Of a stretch of DNA of 64,000 bases, positions 1-8,714 are shown piece by piece. The translations under genes and the position numbers were made by a program. Source of the stretch: Burkholderia sp. H160. Lineage in GTDB: Bacteria; Pseudomonadota; Gammaproteobacteria; Burkholderiales; Burkholderiaceae. Where the stretch lies: NCBI GenBank assembly GCA_000173575.1, contig ABYL01000001.1, positions 124,001 through 188,000 on the forward strand, read 5' to 3'. Under the pieces are notes generated by a model, which made no database searches, was not told where the DNA came from, and saw nothing but the letters and a program-made list of their open reading frames with translations. Position 1 is the stretch's first letter; each line of letters opens with the position of its first letter.

Positions 1-545
1 CCGTCGCCCGGACGCGCGACGACACCCGGCAGCCGCAGCGAGCAGCCCTGCACCCAGCCAAGGCGCGTCGCATCGTCAACGAGCGCCTCGCCCATCAGCT
101 TGTGCGCGCCGTAGCTCAGTGCAGGGGCGGGCAGCGTGTGCTCGTCGACCGTCGCGGGCAACTGTTCGCCGTAGACGGCGACCGTGCTGGCGAACACGAA
201 GCGCGGCGCGTGCGCCTGCTCGCGCAGGTCTTCGAGCAGACCGAGCGTCGCGTCGAGGTTGATCGAGCGGCCCAACGCGTAGTTCTTTTCGGCTGCGCCG
301 CCGGGAATGCTCGCGAGGTGGAACACGGCGTCGACGGGAGATGCGTAGGTCCGTGCGCGCAGATCCGCATCGGCGATACTGCCAGCCAGTTGCGTGACGC
401 GCGGATCGTCGTGTGGGGCGTCGAACGCGATGTCCAGCAGCGTGAGCTTCGAGACGTGCTGTCCGCCGAGTCCATCGGCGAGCAGACGTTTGACGAGCGA
501 GCGGCCGACGAAGCCTTGCGCGCCCGTTATGACGACATGACTCAT
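1..545 (-). CDS. NAD-dependent epimerase/dehydratase (DenD-like), 3' end beyond window
   Basis: Extended short-chain dehydrogenase/reductase. The visible 181 residues start with a Rossmann glycine motif (GAQGFVG, residues 8-14) and contain the catalytic YxxxK as SYGAHK near residue 145. The overall pattern (LASIPGG, FASTVAVYGEQLP) is close to the D-erythronate dehydrogenase / sugar-nucleotide epimerase group. Its ATG overlaps the stop of the upstream FAD oxidoreductase as ATGA, so it is the last visible gene of a minus-strand catabolic operon. The C-terminal part lies off the left edge. Family assignment is firm; the DenD-type substrate is inference. Confidence 0.85.
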   Translation of the reverse strand, partial: MSHVVITGAQGFVGRSLVKRLLADGLGGQHVSKLTLLDIAFDAPHDDPRVTQLAGSIADADLRARTYASPVDAVFHLASIPGGAAEKNYALGRSINLDATLGLLEDLREQAHAPRFVFASTVAVYGEQLPATVDEHTLPAPALSYGAHKLMGEALVDDATRLGWVQGCSLRLPGVVARPGD

Positions 546-2422
546 CGCGCACCTCCCTTGCGGAACGGCAGCGAAGCCAGGAACGCGAGACGCGACGCGC
601 CGAGCATCTTCAGCCCCGCGCGCGCCGATGCGGCGTCGAGCCGCGCCTCCATCGGCATCGTGCCGAAGCTCTTGCCCTTGATGACGAGCTCGTTGCCTAC
701 GCGTTCGAGCGACTCGACATGCATCAGCTCTTCGTCGGCGGGGCCGCGCAGCACCATGCCTTCCTTCGGCGCTTCCTTGGCGGCTGGCTTCGACGCACCG
801 GCAGTGGCGGGCACGCCGCTATCCTGGCGCACCCCTTTCGCGACGCTGCTGAAATCCATGCCGAGCTGTTCGAACATCCTGATCGCCGTCGCCCGGCCCG
901 CGCCGTAGACGCCGCCGCCCGGATGCTGGAACGGTCCCGCGAGATACAGACGCTCGACGCCGGGTACCGTGAACTGACCGAGGTCCGGTGTCGGACGATG
1001 GCCCGCGCTCTGGTAGAAGTAGGGCGCAACGCCGTGCAGATCGCCGCGCATCATGCTGTTCGGGCTCGAGCGTTCAAGATCGACAGGACTCACGATGCTG
1101 CGTGCGACGATGTTGTCGCTCGTGAGGTTCGACACGAACTTGCGATAGTGCGCGAGCGACAGATCGCCGATCTCTTCCTTGAACTCGTCCCAATGGCGGC
1201 CCTCCCAGCGCTTGTCCTTCACCGCGTACGGCGCGAACGTGATGCCGTGGAACATGCCCGCGCCTGCCGGCACGCGCGTCTTGTCGCCGATGCTTTCGTC
1301 GCCGCCCGCGCACAGACGCCGTTCGGTAATCAGACCGCGCTTCAGATCGTCGAAGTCGGCGAGCATCTCGTCGAGACTGTCGGTCGCCATGAACTCGAGC
1401 ATCGTCGCGTAGCCGACCTCTTCGCCCGCGTAGTAGCGCGCGTTCTCCTTCAGGTCGTAATGGCTGACCATGATCGAGAACGGTGCGAGCGTCGCCCGCT
1501 CGGCGCGCTTGAGCACGGGCTCCGGCACGCCTTCCACGAAGCGGCGAATCACATGCGGATGAATCGCGCCGATCACGCCGTCCTTCGCGAGAATCTGCTC
1601 GCCGTCCGTCAGTTCGACGCCCGTCGCGCGGCCCGCGCTGGTCAGAATCTTCGAAACTTCGGCGTTGCAGCGCACTTCGCCGCCGTACGACTCGATGCAG
1701 CGCACGAGCGCTTCCGTCAGCTTGCCGCTGCCGCCAACCGGCTGCGAGACGCCATAGGTGTGGATGATGCCGGGCATCAGCAACACGCCCATGCCGGTGC
1801 CGAGTTCGTTGGGCGCCTGCAGGTTTTCGCTGACGAGACGCAGCAGGTGAATCTTGATCTTGTCGCTCTCGTACAGCTGATTGACGAGGTCGAGACAATC
1901 GCGATTCATGTAGTCGAGCATCAGGCGGCCTTCGTCGCTGCGATCGAGCATCGCGACGAGTTCGCCGAGCGGCGGCGGTGGCGAGTACAGTCCCGGCATG
2001 AACACCTGCAGGATCTGCTGGCTCATCTTCACGAACTCGCGGTACGTCTCGGCGTCTTTCGGCGAGACCTTTGCGAAGCATTCGCAGGTCTTGTCGAGGT
2101 CCTTGTACGTGAACAGCACCGACTGGTCAGGGAAGATCGTCGCGTGCGGCACGGGCGAGTAGTGATAGTTCAGGCCATGCTGCGACAGCAATCCGAGCTC
2201 GTCCTGGCGCAGCATCGGATTGCCCTGGATCATGATGTGCACACTCGAATGCTCGTCGTGCCAGTAGCCCGGTGTGTTCAGCTCGCGTGTGCTGACGCCG
2301 CCGCCCGGCCATGCCTTGCGCTCGAGCACGAGCACCTTCTTACCCGCCTTCGCGAGATACGCAGCGGCGACGAGGCCGTTGTGGCCCGCGCCCATCGCGA
2401 CGATGTCGTAGCTCTGGCTCAT
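542..2422 (-). CDS. FAD-dependent oxidoreductase, phytoene dehydrogenase-like
   Basis: 626-residue flavoprotein of the CrtI/phytoene desaturase-like group. It has an N-terminal dinucleotide fold (GAGHNG, residues 11-16, then an acidic residue in VLVLERKAWPGGG) and the C-terminal FAD-closing motif YLAGPFQHPGGGVYGAG around residues 490-510. A roughly 100-residue tail follows, rich in Ala, Lys and Pro and then basic, which is longer than usual. The start was chosen at MSQSYDIV because the fold begins there and the ATG overlaps the FAH gene stop by four bases. It probably oxidises a catabolic intermediate of this operon rather than a carotenoid, since no carotenoid genes are nearby. Confidence 0.87.
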   Translation of the reverse strand: MSQSYDIVAMGAGHNGLVAAAYLAKAGKKVLVLERKAWPGGGVSTRELNTPGYWHDEHSSVHIMIQGNPMLRQDELGLLSQHGLNYHYSPVPHATIFPDQSVLFTYKDLDKTCECFAKVSPKDAETYREFVKMSQQILQVFMPGLYSPPPPLGELVAMLDRSDEGRLMLDYMNRDCLDLVNQLYESDKIKIHLLRLVSENLQAPNELGTGMGVLLMPGIIHTYGVSQPVGGSGKLTEALVRCIESYGGEVRCNAEVSKILTSAGRATGVELTDGEQILAKDGVIGAIHPHVIRRFVEGVPEPVLKRAERATLAPFSIMVSHYDLKENARYYAGEEVGYATMLEFMATDSLDEMLADFDDLKRGLITERRLCAGGDESIGDKTRVPAGAGMFHGITFAPYAVKDKRWEGRHWDEFKEEIGDLSLAHYRKFVSNLTSDNIVARSIVSPVDLERSSPNSMMRGDLHGVAPYFYQSAGHRPTPDLGQFTVPGVERLYLAGPFQHPGGGVYGAGRATAIRMFEQLGMDFSSVAKGVRQDSGVPATAGASKPAAKEAPKEGMVLRGPADEELMHVESLERVGNELVIKGKSFGTMPMEARLDAASARAGLKMLGASRLAFLASLPFRKGGAR

Positions 2423-3408
2423 GCTCCCGCTCCTGCCCGGACGAAGCGATGATCGATCGCACCGAACACCGACTGGCCGTCGCGGCCGAACATCTCGAAG
2501 CGCAGACGTTCGCCGAAGCGCAGCCACGGCGTCGACGACTCGCCTTTTTCGATCGCTTCGATTGCACGCTGCTCGGCGAGACACGCAGAACCCGTCGCGT
2601 GGTAATCGGCATTGGAGAACGTGCCCGAGCCGAGGATCATGCCCGCGCGCAGGTTGCGGTTGTACGCGGCGTACGCGAGCAGCTCATGAAAGCCGAAACT
2701 CATTTCGCGGCCGTTCGGATGACCGAACGGCTCGCCGTTGCGGTGCACGTGCAGGTCGAGATGGACGCGCCCGCTCTGCCATGCGTCGCCCAGTTCGTCG
2801 GGCGTGACCGCGACGGGCGCAAACGCCGTCGCGGGCTTCGCGAGGATGAAGCCGAAACCCATGCCCAGTTCGCGGAACAGATGCTTGCGCATGCTCACGT
2901 CGTTGAAGAGCACGAGCAGCCGCACCTGCGAAAGCGCATCGGCTGCGCTCGTTCCCATCGGCACATCGCCGAGCACCACGCCAACTTCGCCCTCGAAGTC
3001 GCAGTTGTCCGCTTCATCGGGGAACGGGTAGTCGTCGTGCGGGCCGGCGAAGTCGTCGGCCTGACGCTGGATCAGAATCGGCACCGACGCGTCCGATTTC
3101 TTCTCCGGGTGATACGCCTGCGTCATGATCCGGCCGTGGTTCAGAAACGCCGATGCATCGATGAACTGATGCGTGCGTGGCAGCGGAGCAGTGCAGGCGT
3201 GCGGGTCGAACGCGAACGCAGCGGGCGCGGCATCGCTGTTCAACGCGTCGTAGAGTGCCTGCAGCGCGGGCTGCGCGCGCGCCCAGTCATCCAGTGCGGT
3301 ACGCAGGGTCGGTGCGACGGTTGTGGCCTCGACCGCGCGGCGCAAGTCGCGCGACACGACGATCAGCGTCCCATCGGGACCACCGCGTTTGAGCGACGCG
3401 AGTTTCAT
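2419..3408 (-). CDS. Fumarylacetoacetate hydrolase family protein
   Basis: 329-residue FAH-superfamily enzyme that would hydrolyse or decarboxylate a diketo acid using a divalent metal. The metal-site pattern is visible as FEGEVGVVLGD (the two Glu) and FNDVSMR (the Asp), followed by GFGFILAKPATAFAPVAVTPDELG, split here only by reading along the chain. The C-terminal GSGTFSNADYHATGSACL loop is typical. The start has a good ribosome site (AAGGAG, 9 bases upstream). It overlaps the next gene by ATGA. In this operon it is likely the ring-cleavage-product or 2-keto-acid hydrolase step. Confidence 0.9.
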   Translation of the reverse strand: MKLASLKRGGPDGTLIVVSRDLRRAVEATTVAPTLRTALDDWARAQPALQALYDALNSDAAPAAFAFDPHACTAPLPRTHQFIDASAFLNHGRIMTQAYHPEKKSDASVPILIQRQADDFAGPHDDYPFPDEADNCDFEGEVGVVLGDVPMGTSAADALSQVRLLVLFNDVSMRKHLFRELGMGFGFILAKPATAFAPVAVTPDELGDAWQSGRVHLDLHVHRNGEPFGHPNGREMSFGFHELLAYAAYNRNLRAGMILGSGTFSNADYHATGSACLAEQRAIEAIEKGESSTPWLRFGERLRFEMFGRDGQSVFGAIDHRFVRAGAGA

Positions 3409-3438
3409 GGTGCCTGTCTCCTTCGAGTTATCTGAGCG

Positions 3439-4209
3439 TTATTTGAGCGGGCGGCCGCCGTCCACGGGCAGCACGCATCCGGTGGTGAACTGCAGGTCGC
3501 GCACGGCGGCCAGCACCGCGCGCGCAATCTCCTCGGGCTGCGCGAGGCGTCCGAGCGGTGTGCGGCCCGCCTGTTCATCGCGCCACGCGCCATCCATCGA
3601 TTTGACGAACTCCGTATCGACGAGTCCCGGCGATACCGACACCACGCGTATCGCCGGCGCGAGTGCGCGAGCCAGCGATTTCGTGAGATTGTCGAGCGCG
3701 GCTTTCGACGCGCAATAGATCACGTTGCTGCCCATCGCCGTCTGCGCGGCGATCGACGAGATGTTGACCACCACGCCGCCGCCCGCGAGGCCGCTGTCCG
3801 CCAGCAGCGCGCGCAGCGCACGCACCATCGCGAACGGACCGCGCACGTTGGTCGCGAGCACGTCATCGATGAGCGCATCGTCGACGCCGTCCAGGTCTTC
3901 GTGCGCGACGAAGCGGGTGGTGCCCGCGCAGTTGACGAGCACGTCACAGCGGCCGTAGCGGGCCGCGACGGCGTCGGCGAGACGCCCGAGCGCCGCGCTG
4001 TCGGTCACGGGCGCGGCGAGCGCGCAGTGACCGTCGCCGTCGAGCTGTTCGACGAGCGCGTGCGCCGTGTCCGCCGAACTGCGATAGCCGGCGACGATCG
4101 CGAAGCCGGCCTGCGCGAGCGTGCCGCAGATCTGCGCGCCGAGCCCGCCTGTTGCGCCGGTGACGACGGCGACGGGCCGTGCGCCGTTCGCTGTGGTGAG
4201 CGTCGCCAT
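3439..4209 (-). CDS. SDR family oxidoreductase
   Basis: Classical 256-residue short-chain dehydrogenase. It shows the cofactor motif GATGGLG at residues 18-24, NCAGT, the catalytic Ser in NISSIAAQ and the YxxxK pair in IYCASKAA. The C-terminal LPVDGG segment is usual for FabG-like enzymes. Only one base separates its ATG from the stop of the HisD-like gene, so the two are co-translated. It most likely oxidises or reduces a hydroxyl/keto intermediate; the substrate is unknown. Confidence 0.92.
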   Translation of the reverse strand: MATLTTANGARPVAVVTGATGGLGAQICGTLAQAGFAIVAGYRSSADTAHALVEQLDGDGHCALAAPVTDSAALGRLADAVAARYGRCDVLVNCAGTTRFVAHEDLDGVDDALIDDVLATNVRGPFAMVRALRALLADSGLAGGGVVVNISSIAAQTAMGSNVIYCASKAALDNLTKSLARALAPAIRVVSVSPGLVDTEFVKSMDGAWRDEQAGRTPLGRLAQPEEIARAVLAAVRDLQFTTGCVLPVDGGRPLK

Positions 4210-4210
4210 G

Positions 4211-5494
4211 TCAGTCCCGCTTGCCGAGCCGGCGCACGCGAATATCGACCTGCTCCTTGTGGCCGGAGAAGTGTTCGAGCGCGCACAGGCGCGAGCAGAC
4301 TTCGCCGATCTTCACCGACGCTTCGTCGGTCAGGATGCGCTGGTAGCTGTGCGTCTTGATGAACTTGCCGACCCACAGGCCGCCCGTGTAGCGGCCCGCG
4401 CCCATCGTCGGCAGCGTGTGGTTGGTGCCGATCACCTTGTCGCCGTACGAGACGTTGGTGCGATGGCCGAGGAACAGCGCGCCATAGTTCGTCATCCGTT
4501 GCAGGAACCAGTCCGGGTCACGCGTCATCACCTGCACGTGTTCGGAACACAGCCGCTCCGCTTCCTGCAGCATTTCCTCGTCGGTGTCGCACAGGATGAT
4601 CTCGCCGTAGTCGCGCCACGCGACGCTCGCGACGGGCGCCGTGTCGAGACGCGCGAGCACCGTTTCGATCGCAGCGGGCAGTTCGGCGGCAATCTTCTTG
4701 CTGGTGGTGATGCAATAGGCGGGCGAGGTCGGGCCGTGTTCGGCCTGGCCGAGCAGATCGACGGCGACCAGTTCCGCGTCGACGGTGTCGTCGCAGATCA
4801 CCATCGTTTCGGTCGGGCCGGCAAACAGGTCGATGCCGACGCGGCCATACAACTGACGCTTCGCTTCAGCGACATATGCATTGCCCGGGCCGACGATCAT
4901 GTCGACGGGCGCGATATGCTCGGTGCCGAGCGCCATCGCCGCGACGCCCTGAACTCCGCCCATCACGTAGATTTCGTCGGCGCCCGCGAGCGCCATTGCC
5001 GCGATGATCTCCGGCGACGGCTTGCCGTCGAACGGCGGCGCGCACGCAATCACGCGCTTCACGCCCGCGACTTTCGCGGTCAGCACGCTCATGTGAGCCG
5101 ATGCGAGCAGCGGATACTTGCCGCCCGGAATGTAGCAACCGACCGAATTGACCGGGATGTTCCGGTGGCCGAGCACTACGCCCGGCAGCGTTTCGACTTC
5201 GACATCGCGCAGCGACATCAGCTGGATCTGCGCGAAGCGGCGGATCTGCGCCTGGGCGAACTTGATGTCTTCGATCGCCTGCGGGCTGAGCGCATCGATG
5301 CAGGCCTGGATCTCTTCAGCGGAGAGACGGAAAGTCGCCGGATTCCATTTGTCGAAGCGCTCCGAGTAGTCACGTACGGCGGGTTCGCCGCGTGCCTCGA
5401 TATCGGCGATGATTTTTTCGACTGTCGCGCGGACCTGCGCGTTATTGTCGGCTTTCACCTGGGCGCTCTGGCCCGCCTTGATGTGTTCGATCAT
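4211..5494 (-). CDS. Histidinol dehydrogenase-like, catabolic type
   Basis: 427-residue zinc-dependent NAD alcohol dehydrogenase of the HisD family. The zinc-ligand Gln and His are visible in [12 protein letters not shown], the catalytic Glu-His pair in SEHVQVM, the zinc Asp in [14 protein letters not shown] and the last His near the C-terminus (FSGHKEQVD). The start is MIEHIKAG, where family similarity begins. No other his genes are nearby; the gene sits among lactonase, FAH and SDR genes. It therefore resembles the catabolic HisD relatives such as sulfopropanediol 3-dehydrogenase (HpsN) rather than the biosynthetic enzyme. It would oxidise a primary or secondary alcohol to an acid. Confidence 0.9.
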   Translation of the reverse strand: MIEHIKAGQSAQVKADNNAQVRATVEKIIADIEARGEPAVRDYSERFDKWNPATFRLSAEEIQACIDALSPQAIEDIKFAQAQIRRFAQIQLMSLRDVEVETLPGVVLGHRNIPVNSVGCYIPGGKYPLLASAHMSVLTAKVAGVKRVIACAPPFDGKPSPEIIAAMALAGADEIYVMGGVQGVAAMALGTEHIAPVDMIVGPGNAYVAEAKRQLYGRVGIDLFAGPTETMVICDDTVDAELVAVDLLGQAEHGPTSPAYCITTSKKIAAELPAAIETVLARLDTAPVASVAWRDYGEIILCDTDEEMLQEAERLCSEHVQVMTRDPDWFLQRMTNYGALFLGHRTNVSYGDKVIGTNHTLPTMGAGRYTGGLWVGKFIKTHSYQRILTDEASVKIGEVCSRLCALEHFSGHKEQVDIRVRRLGKRD

Positions 5495-5556
5495 GTCGGT
5501 TGTCCAATGAGTCGGAAGAAGAATGAGGTAAAGGGAGGTTCGTGCGTCTAGCCTGG

Positions 5557-5856
5557 CTAGGCGTTCGCGATCACGCGTTCGTAGTGCAGCGCGCTCGGCG
5601 CCGTCGCAAAGAACGGCTGCAGTAGCGCGCGCCATTGCACGAAGCGCGGCGATTCGCGAAAGCCCTTCATGTGGTCGTCGACCGTGTTCCAGTGCACGAG
5701 CAGCCGGTATTCGGATGCATCTTCGATGCAGCGCTGCAACTCGTGGTCGAGATAGCCGGGCGTGGCGGCGAGCAGGGCTTGCGCCGTGGCATACGCGGCC
5801 TCGAAGCCCGCGTTGCCGCCGGGCACGATGCGAAAGTGCGCGAGTTCGAGGATCAT
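5557..5856 (-). CDS. Antibiotic biosynthesis monooxygenase (ABM) domain protein
   Basis: 99-residue ferredoxin-like alpha/beta-barrel protein of the ABM family. The pattern [18 protein letters not shown], then [21 protein letters not shown] split over residues 33-53 and [16 protein letters not shown] is typical of the dimeric cofactor-free monooxygenase fold. Its ATG overlaps the stop of the lactonase gene as ATGA, so it belongs to the same operon. Members act on quinones, or only tune another enzyme; the role here is unknown. Confidence 0.85.
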   Translation of the reverse strand: MILELAHFRIVPGGNAGFEAAYATAQALLAATPGYLDHELQRCIEDASEYRLLVHWNTVDDHMKGFRESPRFVQWRALLQPFFATAPSALHYERVIANA

Positions 5857-6881
5857 TGGGCGCTCCAGTGCGGAAGCGCGAGCCCAGCCACAGGCGAACG
5901 GAAGCTCGCGAGCGCCGTGCCGCCGAGGCTGCCGAGATACACGGTGCGCAGATCGTCGCCGCCGAACGTGATGCTCGCCATCATCGGCGCAAGCGTGCCG
6001 CGGCAGGCGCCCATCAGTTCGGGCGTCGTGGTGCCTTGCTGGTAATGTTCCTCGTAGCGCGCAAGTGCCTCGGGGTTGCCGTCGTCGAGCAAGGTCAACA
6101 CTTCGCCATCCGGCGTCAGCGCGATCAGCCTCTCCGTGAGGATCAGTGTGATCCACAGATTGCCGTCCGCGTCGAATGCGAAGCCGTCGGGGAAGCCGCC
6201 CAGGTCGTGCGGGCCATAAATCTCGCGGTCGCCGAGCGAGCCGTCTTCGGCCACGCGCAGCCGCGAAATGCGGCGCGCGTTCGTCTCGACCACGTACAGC
6301 CATTCCTCGTTCGCATCGAGGCGGATTTCGTTGGTGCCGACAAAGCCGTCCGCGACGATGCGGATGCCGTGTTCGTCGATCAGGCCGACGTATCCGTCCG
6401 CCGTTTTTTCGTTGATCGAACGCGTCCATGGCACCTGACGTGTTGTCACGGTGAACCAGATGCGGCCTTTCGAATCGGTCAGCACGAAGTTGGTCTTGCC
6501 GAGCGGCGCACCGTCGATGCTGTCGTACAGCGTGCGCGATGCGCCGTCGCGCGTCATCAGTTCGATCGCGTCGGTGCCGAAGTTCGCGATCACGATATTG
6601 CCGTCACGATCGAATGCAAGGCCGTTGGGGAGCGTGCCGCCGAGCACCAGTTGCTGCGCGTCGCCGGAAGCGGGCGCGTGGAGGTGCTCATGCTGCTGCG
6701 CGATCAGCGTCTGCGTGCCGTCGGGCGCGATGCGCATCACGCCGCCGCGCGCGTCGGCAGTCCACAGCGTGCCGTCACGCTCGGCGAGAATGCATTCGGG
6801 GCGCAGCAGGTCGTGGCCGACCATGCGAATTTCGTCGCGGTTTACCTGCCATCCGCGCAAGGGATTGAACGAAGTCGTCAT
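5853..6881 (-). CDS. SMP-30/gluconolactonase family lactonase
   Basis: 342-residue six-bladed beta-propeller of the SMP-30/LRE family, which hydrolyses sugar-acid or other lactones with a bound divalent metal. Visible ligand candidates are the Glu in [11 protein letters not shown], the Asn in [10 protein letters not shown] and the Asp in [14 protein letters not shown]; repeated G-x-I-W/L-W blade strands occur along the chain. Start ATG is preceded by the 46-base gap after the VOC gene. With the epimerase, HisD-like and FAH genes it points to oxidative breakdown of a sugar acid or hydroxylated acid through a lactone. Confidence 0.9.
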   Translation of the reverse strand: MTTSFNPLRGWQVNRDEIRMVGHDLLRPECILAERDGTLWTADARGGVMRIAPDGTQTLIAQQHEHLHAPASGDAQQLVLGGTLPNGLAFDRDGNIVIANFGTDAIELMTRDGASRTLYDSIDGAPLGKTNFVLTDSKGRIWFTVTTRQVPWTRSINEKTADGYVGLIDEHGIRIVADGFVGTNEIRLDANEEWLYVVETNARRISRLRVAEDGSLGDREIYGPHDLGGFPDGFAFDADGNLWITLILTERLIALTPDGEVLTLLDDGNPEALARYEEHYQQGTTTPELMGACRGTLAPMMASITFGGDDLRTVYLGSLGGTALASFRSPVAGLALPHWSAQ

Positions 6882-6927
6882 CGGAAACGCGTTGCGAGTT
6901 GAATTGGGGAGAGCTGCATGCCGCGCG

Positions 6928-7434
6928 TCACGCAGCGGGCCTGTCGACGGCGAACGGTTCGAGCAGTTCGATCAGGTTGCCGCACACATCACGAACGAAC
7001 GCGGTCGGATTACCGTCAACCACCAGTTCGAAGGCGATATCGGCGCCCTGTGCGCGCAACGCGGCAGTGGCGGCCGGCACATCGGGCACTTCGAAGCACA
7101 TGTGCTTGTTGCCATGCGTGCGTAGATCGAGGTTCGGCACGCGGCGCTCGTCGGGTAGCGGCGCCGCGCCGGGAACTTCAAAGATCTCGATGCGGTAGTT
7201 GTCGCGGCGCACGAAGGCGATGCGGGCTGGAATCTTGTCAATGGTCAAGCACGACTCGACCTTGAATCCGAGCATGCGCTCATACCAGGCGACGGCGGCG
7301 TCGAGGTCGGGAACGCTGATGCCGAAGTGATGCGGGCGCAGTATGGGGAGCAACGGCGCGCCCGCCGGTTGCTCATCGGCCGCGGCTACAAGAGCCTGCG
7401 CGTCTTGCAGCGTGGCCGGTTCGAGTTGCGTCAT
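6928..7434 (-). CDS. VOC (glyoxalase/dioxygenase superfamily) protein
   Basis: 168-residue vicinal oxygen chelate protein, first gene of the minus-strand operon. It has one betaalphabetabetabeta pair set: LRPHHFGISVPDLDAAVAWY (metal His first), NKHMCFEVPDV (second His) and NLIELLEP (metal Glu near the C-terminus). An N-terminal extension of about 30 residues precedes the domain. The start has AGGAG 9 bases upstream. Function could be an isomerase, lyase or ring-cleaving dioxygenase. It is transcribed divergently from the LysR gene at 7592, which probably regulates it. Confidence 0.87.
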   Translation of the reverse strand: MTQLEPATLQDAQALVAAADEQPAGAPLLPILRPHHFGISVPDLDAAVAWYERMLGFKVESCLTIDKIPARIAFVRRDNYRIEIFEVPGAAPLPDERRVPNLDLRTHGNKHMCFEVPDVPAATAALRAQGADIAFELVVDGNPTAFVRDVCGNLIELLEPFAVDRPAA

Positions 7435-7530
7435 CTCTGAAGTCTCCTGGAATCTCCGCCGTGCCTTGCGCGGCCGCGGCGGTTTCTATTTCTCACGGTC
7501 ACACTTTAGAGCGGAGCTTCTGTCGAGACC

Positions 7531-7559
7531 ATCAATTCCTAGTGGAAATACGCATTGAT
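7531..7559. promoter_or_regulatory. Dyad in LysR/VOC divergent region
   Basis: ATCAAT at 7531-7536 and its reverse complement ATTGAT at 7554-7559, spaced by 17 bases. It ends 33 bases before the LysR start and lies between divergent promoters, the usual place for a LysR autoregulatory site. Arms are short, so chance is possible. Confidence 0.4.
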
Positions 7560-7591
7560 CGGATCGGATGGTTGCAGGACAGTGCCGATCC

Positions 7592-8524
7592 ATGAGACTG
7601 GGACACTTCGACATGAATCTGCTCGTTGCGCTCGACGCGTTGCTCGACACGCGCAGCGTCACGCGAGCAAGCGAGCGCCTGCATATCGGCGCATCGGCCA
7701 CGAGCAGTGCGCTTGGAAGGCTGCGCGAGCACTTTGGCGATGATCTGCTGATGCAGGTCGGGCGGCGCATGGAGCTGACGCCGCTCGCCAGAAGCCTTGC
7801 GCAACCGGTGCGGGAAATCCTGCTGAGCGTGCAGTCCACGGTGGTCACGCGCCTCGAGTTCGACCCCGCCCAGGCGCGCCGCAATTTCCTGATCCGCGCC
7901 TCGGACTATCTGACGACGGTGTTGCTGATCAACGTCGTGCAGCGCCTGCAGCGCGAAGCACCCGGTATCACGCTGCACATCGCGAACATGTCCGACGACG
8001 TTCCAGAGCGGCTCGACCGGGGCGAAGTCGATTTCGTCATTTACCCGAGCGCATCGGTCAATGCCTCGCACCCGTCGCAAGCGTTATTCGAGGACAGCTT
8101 CAGCTGTGTGGTCTGGTCGGGAAATGAACTGATTGGCGACACGCTGAGTCTCGAACAATATCTGCAGCTCGGCCACGTTGCCGCCACGTTTGGCGACAGC
8201 CGCAGCGTCAGCTTCGAAAGCGTATTCATCAACAAGCTGGGCCTCAAGCGTTCAATCGAGGTGACGACGACCAATTTCAACACGTTGCCGCAACTCGTGA
8301 TCGGCACGATGCGGATCGCCACGGTCCATACGCGTCTTGCGCGCATCTACGCGCGTTACCTTCCTTTACGGCTACTGCCGCTCCCGATGGATATTCCGCC
8401 GCTCGTCGAAGTCATGCAGTGGCACGCCATCAACAACAGCGATCCCGCACACGCGTGGATGCGCAGCGTACTGCAGGAACAGGCACAGTCTCAGGACGCC
8501 AATACCATCCCGAACCTCGTGTAA
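7592..8524 (+). CDS. LysR family regulator, NodD/NahR-like
   Basis: 310-residue LysR-type transcriptional regulator. The N-terminus MRLGHFDMNLLVALDALL is the characteristic start of the NodD/NahR/LinR group and fixes the start codon; an upstream in-frame codon at 7568 would only add eight unlike residues. The winged helix-turn-helix covers residues 8-65 (SVTRASERLHIGASATSSAL), and the effector domain follows with DYLTTVLL and GEVDFVIYP. It lies between a divergent catabolic operon and a co-directional MFS-SDR pair; both flanks carry dyads, so it likely controls both in response to an aromatic or related inducer. Confidence 0.93.
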   Translation: MRLGHFDMNLLVALDALLDTRSVTRASERLHIGASATSSALGRLREHFGDDLLMQVGRRMELTPLARSLAQPVREILLSVQSTVVTRLEFDPAQARRNFLIRASDYLTTVLLINVVQRLQREAPGITLHIANMSDDVPERLDRGEVDFVIYPSASVNASHPSQALFEDSFSCVVWSGNELIGDTLSLEQYLQLGHVAATFGDSRSVSFESVFINKLGLKRSIEVTTTNFNTLPQLVIGTMRIATVHTRLARIYARYLPLRLLPLPMDIPPLVEVMQWHAINNSDPAHAWMRSVLQEQAQSQDANTIPNLV

Positions 8525-8553
8525 CGAATGTACGCGCGAGTAGTTCGTCGTTC

Positions 8554-8594
8554 GATGCAATCAAATCTACGTGTCGACGCAAACTGATTGCATC
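8554..8594. promoter_or_regulatory. Perfect 10-bp dyad before MFS gene (LysR operator candidate)
   Basis: GATGCAATCA at 8554-8563 and its exact reverse complement TGATTGCATC at 8585-8594, separated by 21 bases. It lies 30 bases after the LysR stop and 120 bases before the MFS start. Two 10-bp arms at this spacing fit the long two-site operators of LysR regulators. Confidence 0.6.
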
Positions 8595-8714
8595 AAACGT
8601 TGGCTGCCGGAATGATTCGTCTCAGACAAACGAAGTCTGTCGTCGCCGGGCCGACAGCGCAATGCGCTGGCTAACCGGACTGACGACGAAATCCAATAAC
8701 CGGAGACACTTTCC

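Noticed and set aside
719..2452. Long plus-strand open frame (577 codons) opposite the FAD oxidoreductase gene
   Set aside because: Arg/Ala/His-rich, no family, no ribosome site; it mirrors the real gene codon pattern in GC-rich DNA.
4211..5494. Histidine biosynthesis locus
   Set aside because: No other his genes nearby; context is catabolic.
4121..5551. Long plus-strand open frame opposite the HisD-like gene
   Set aside because: The minus frame has intact zinc and catalytic motifs; the plus frame has none.
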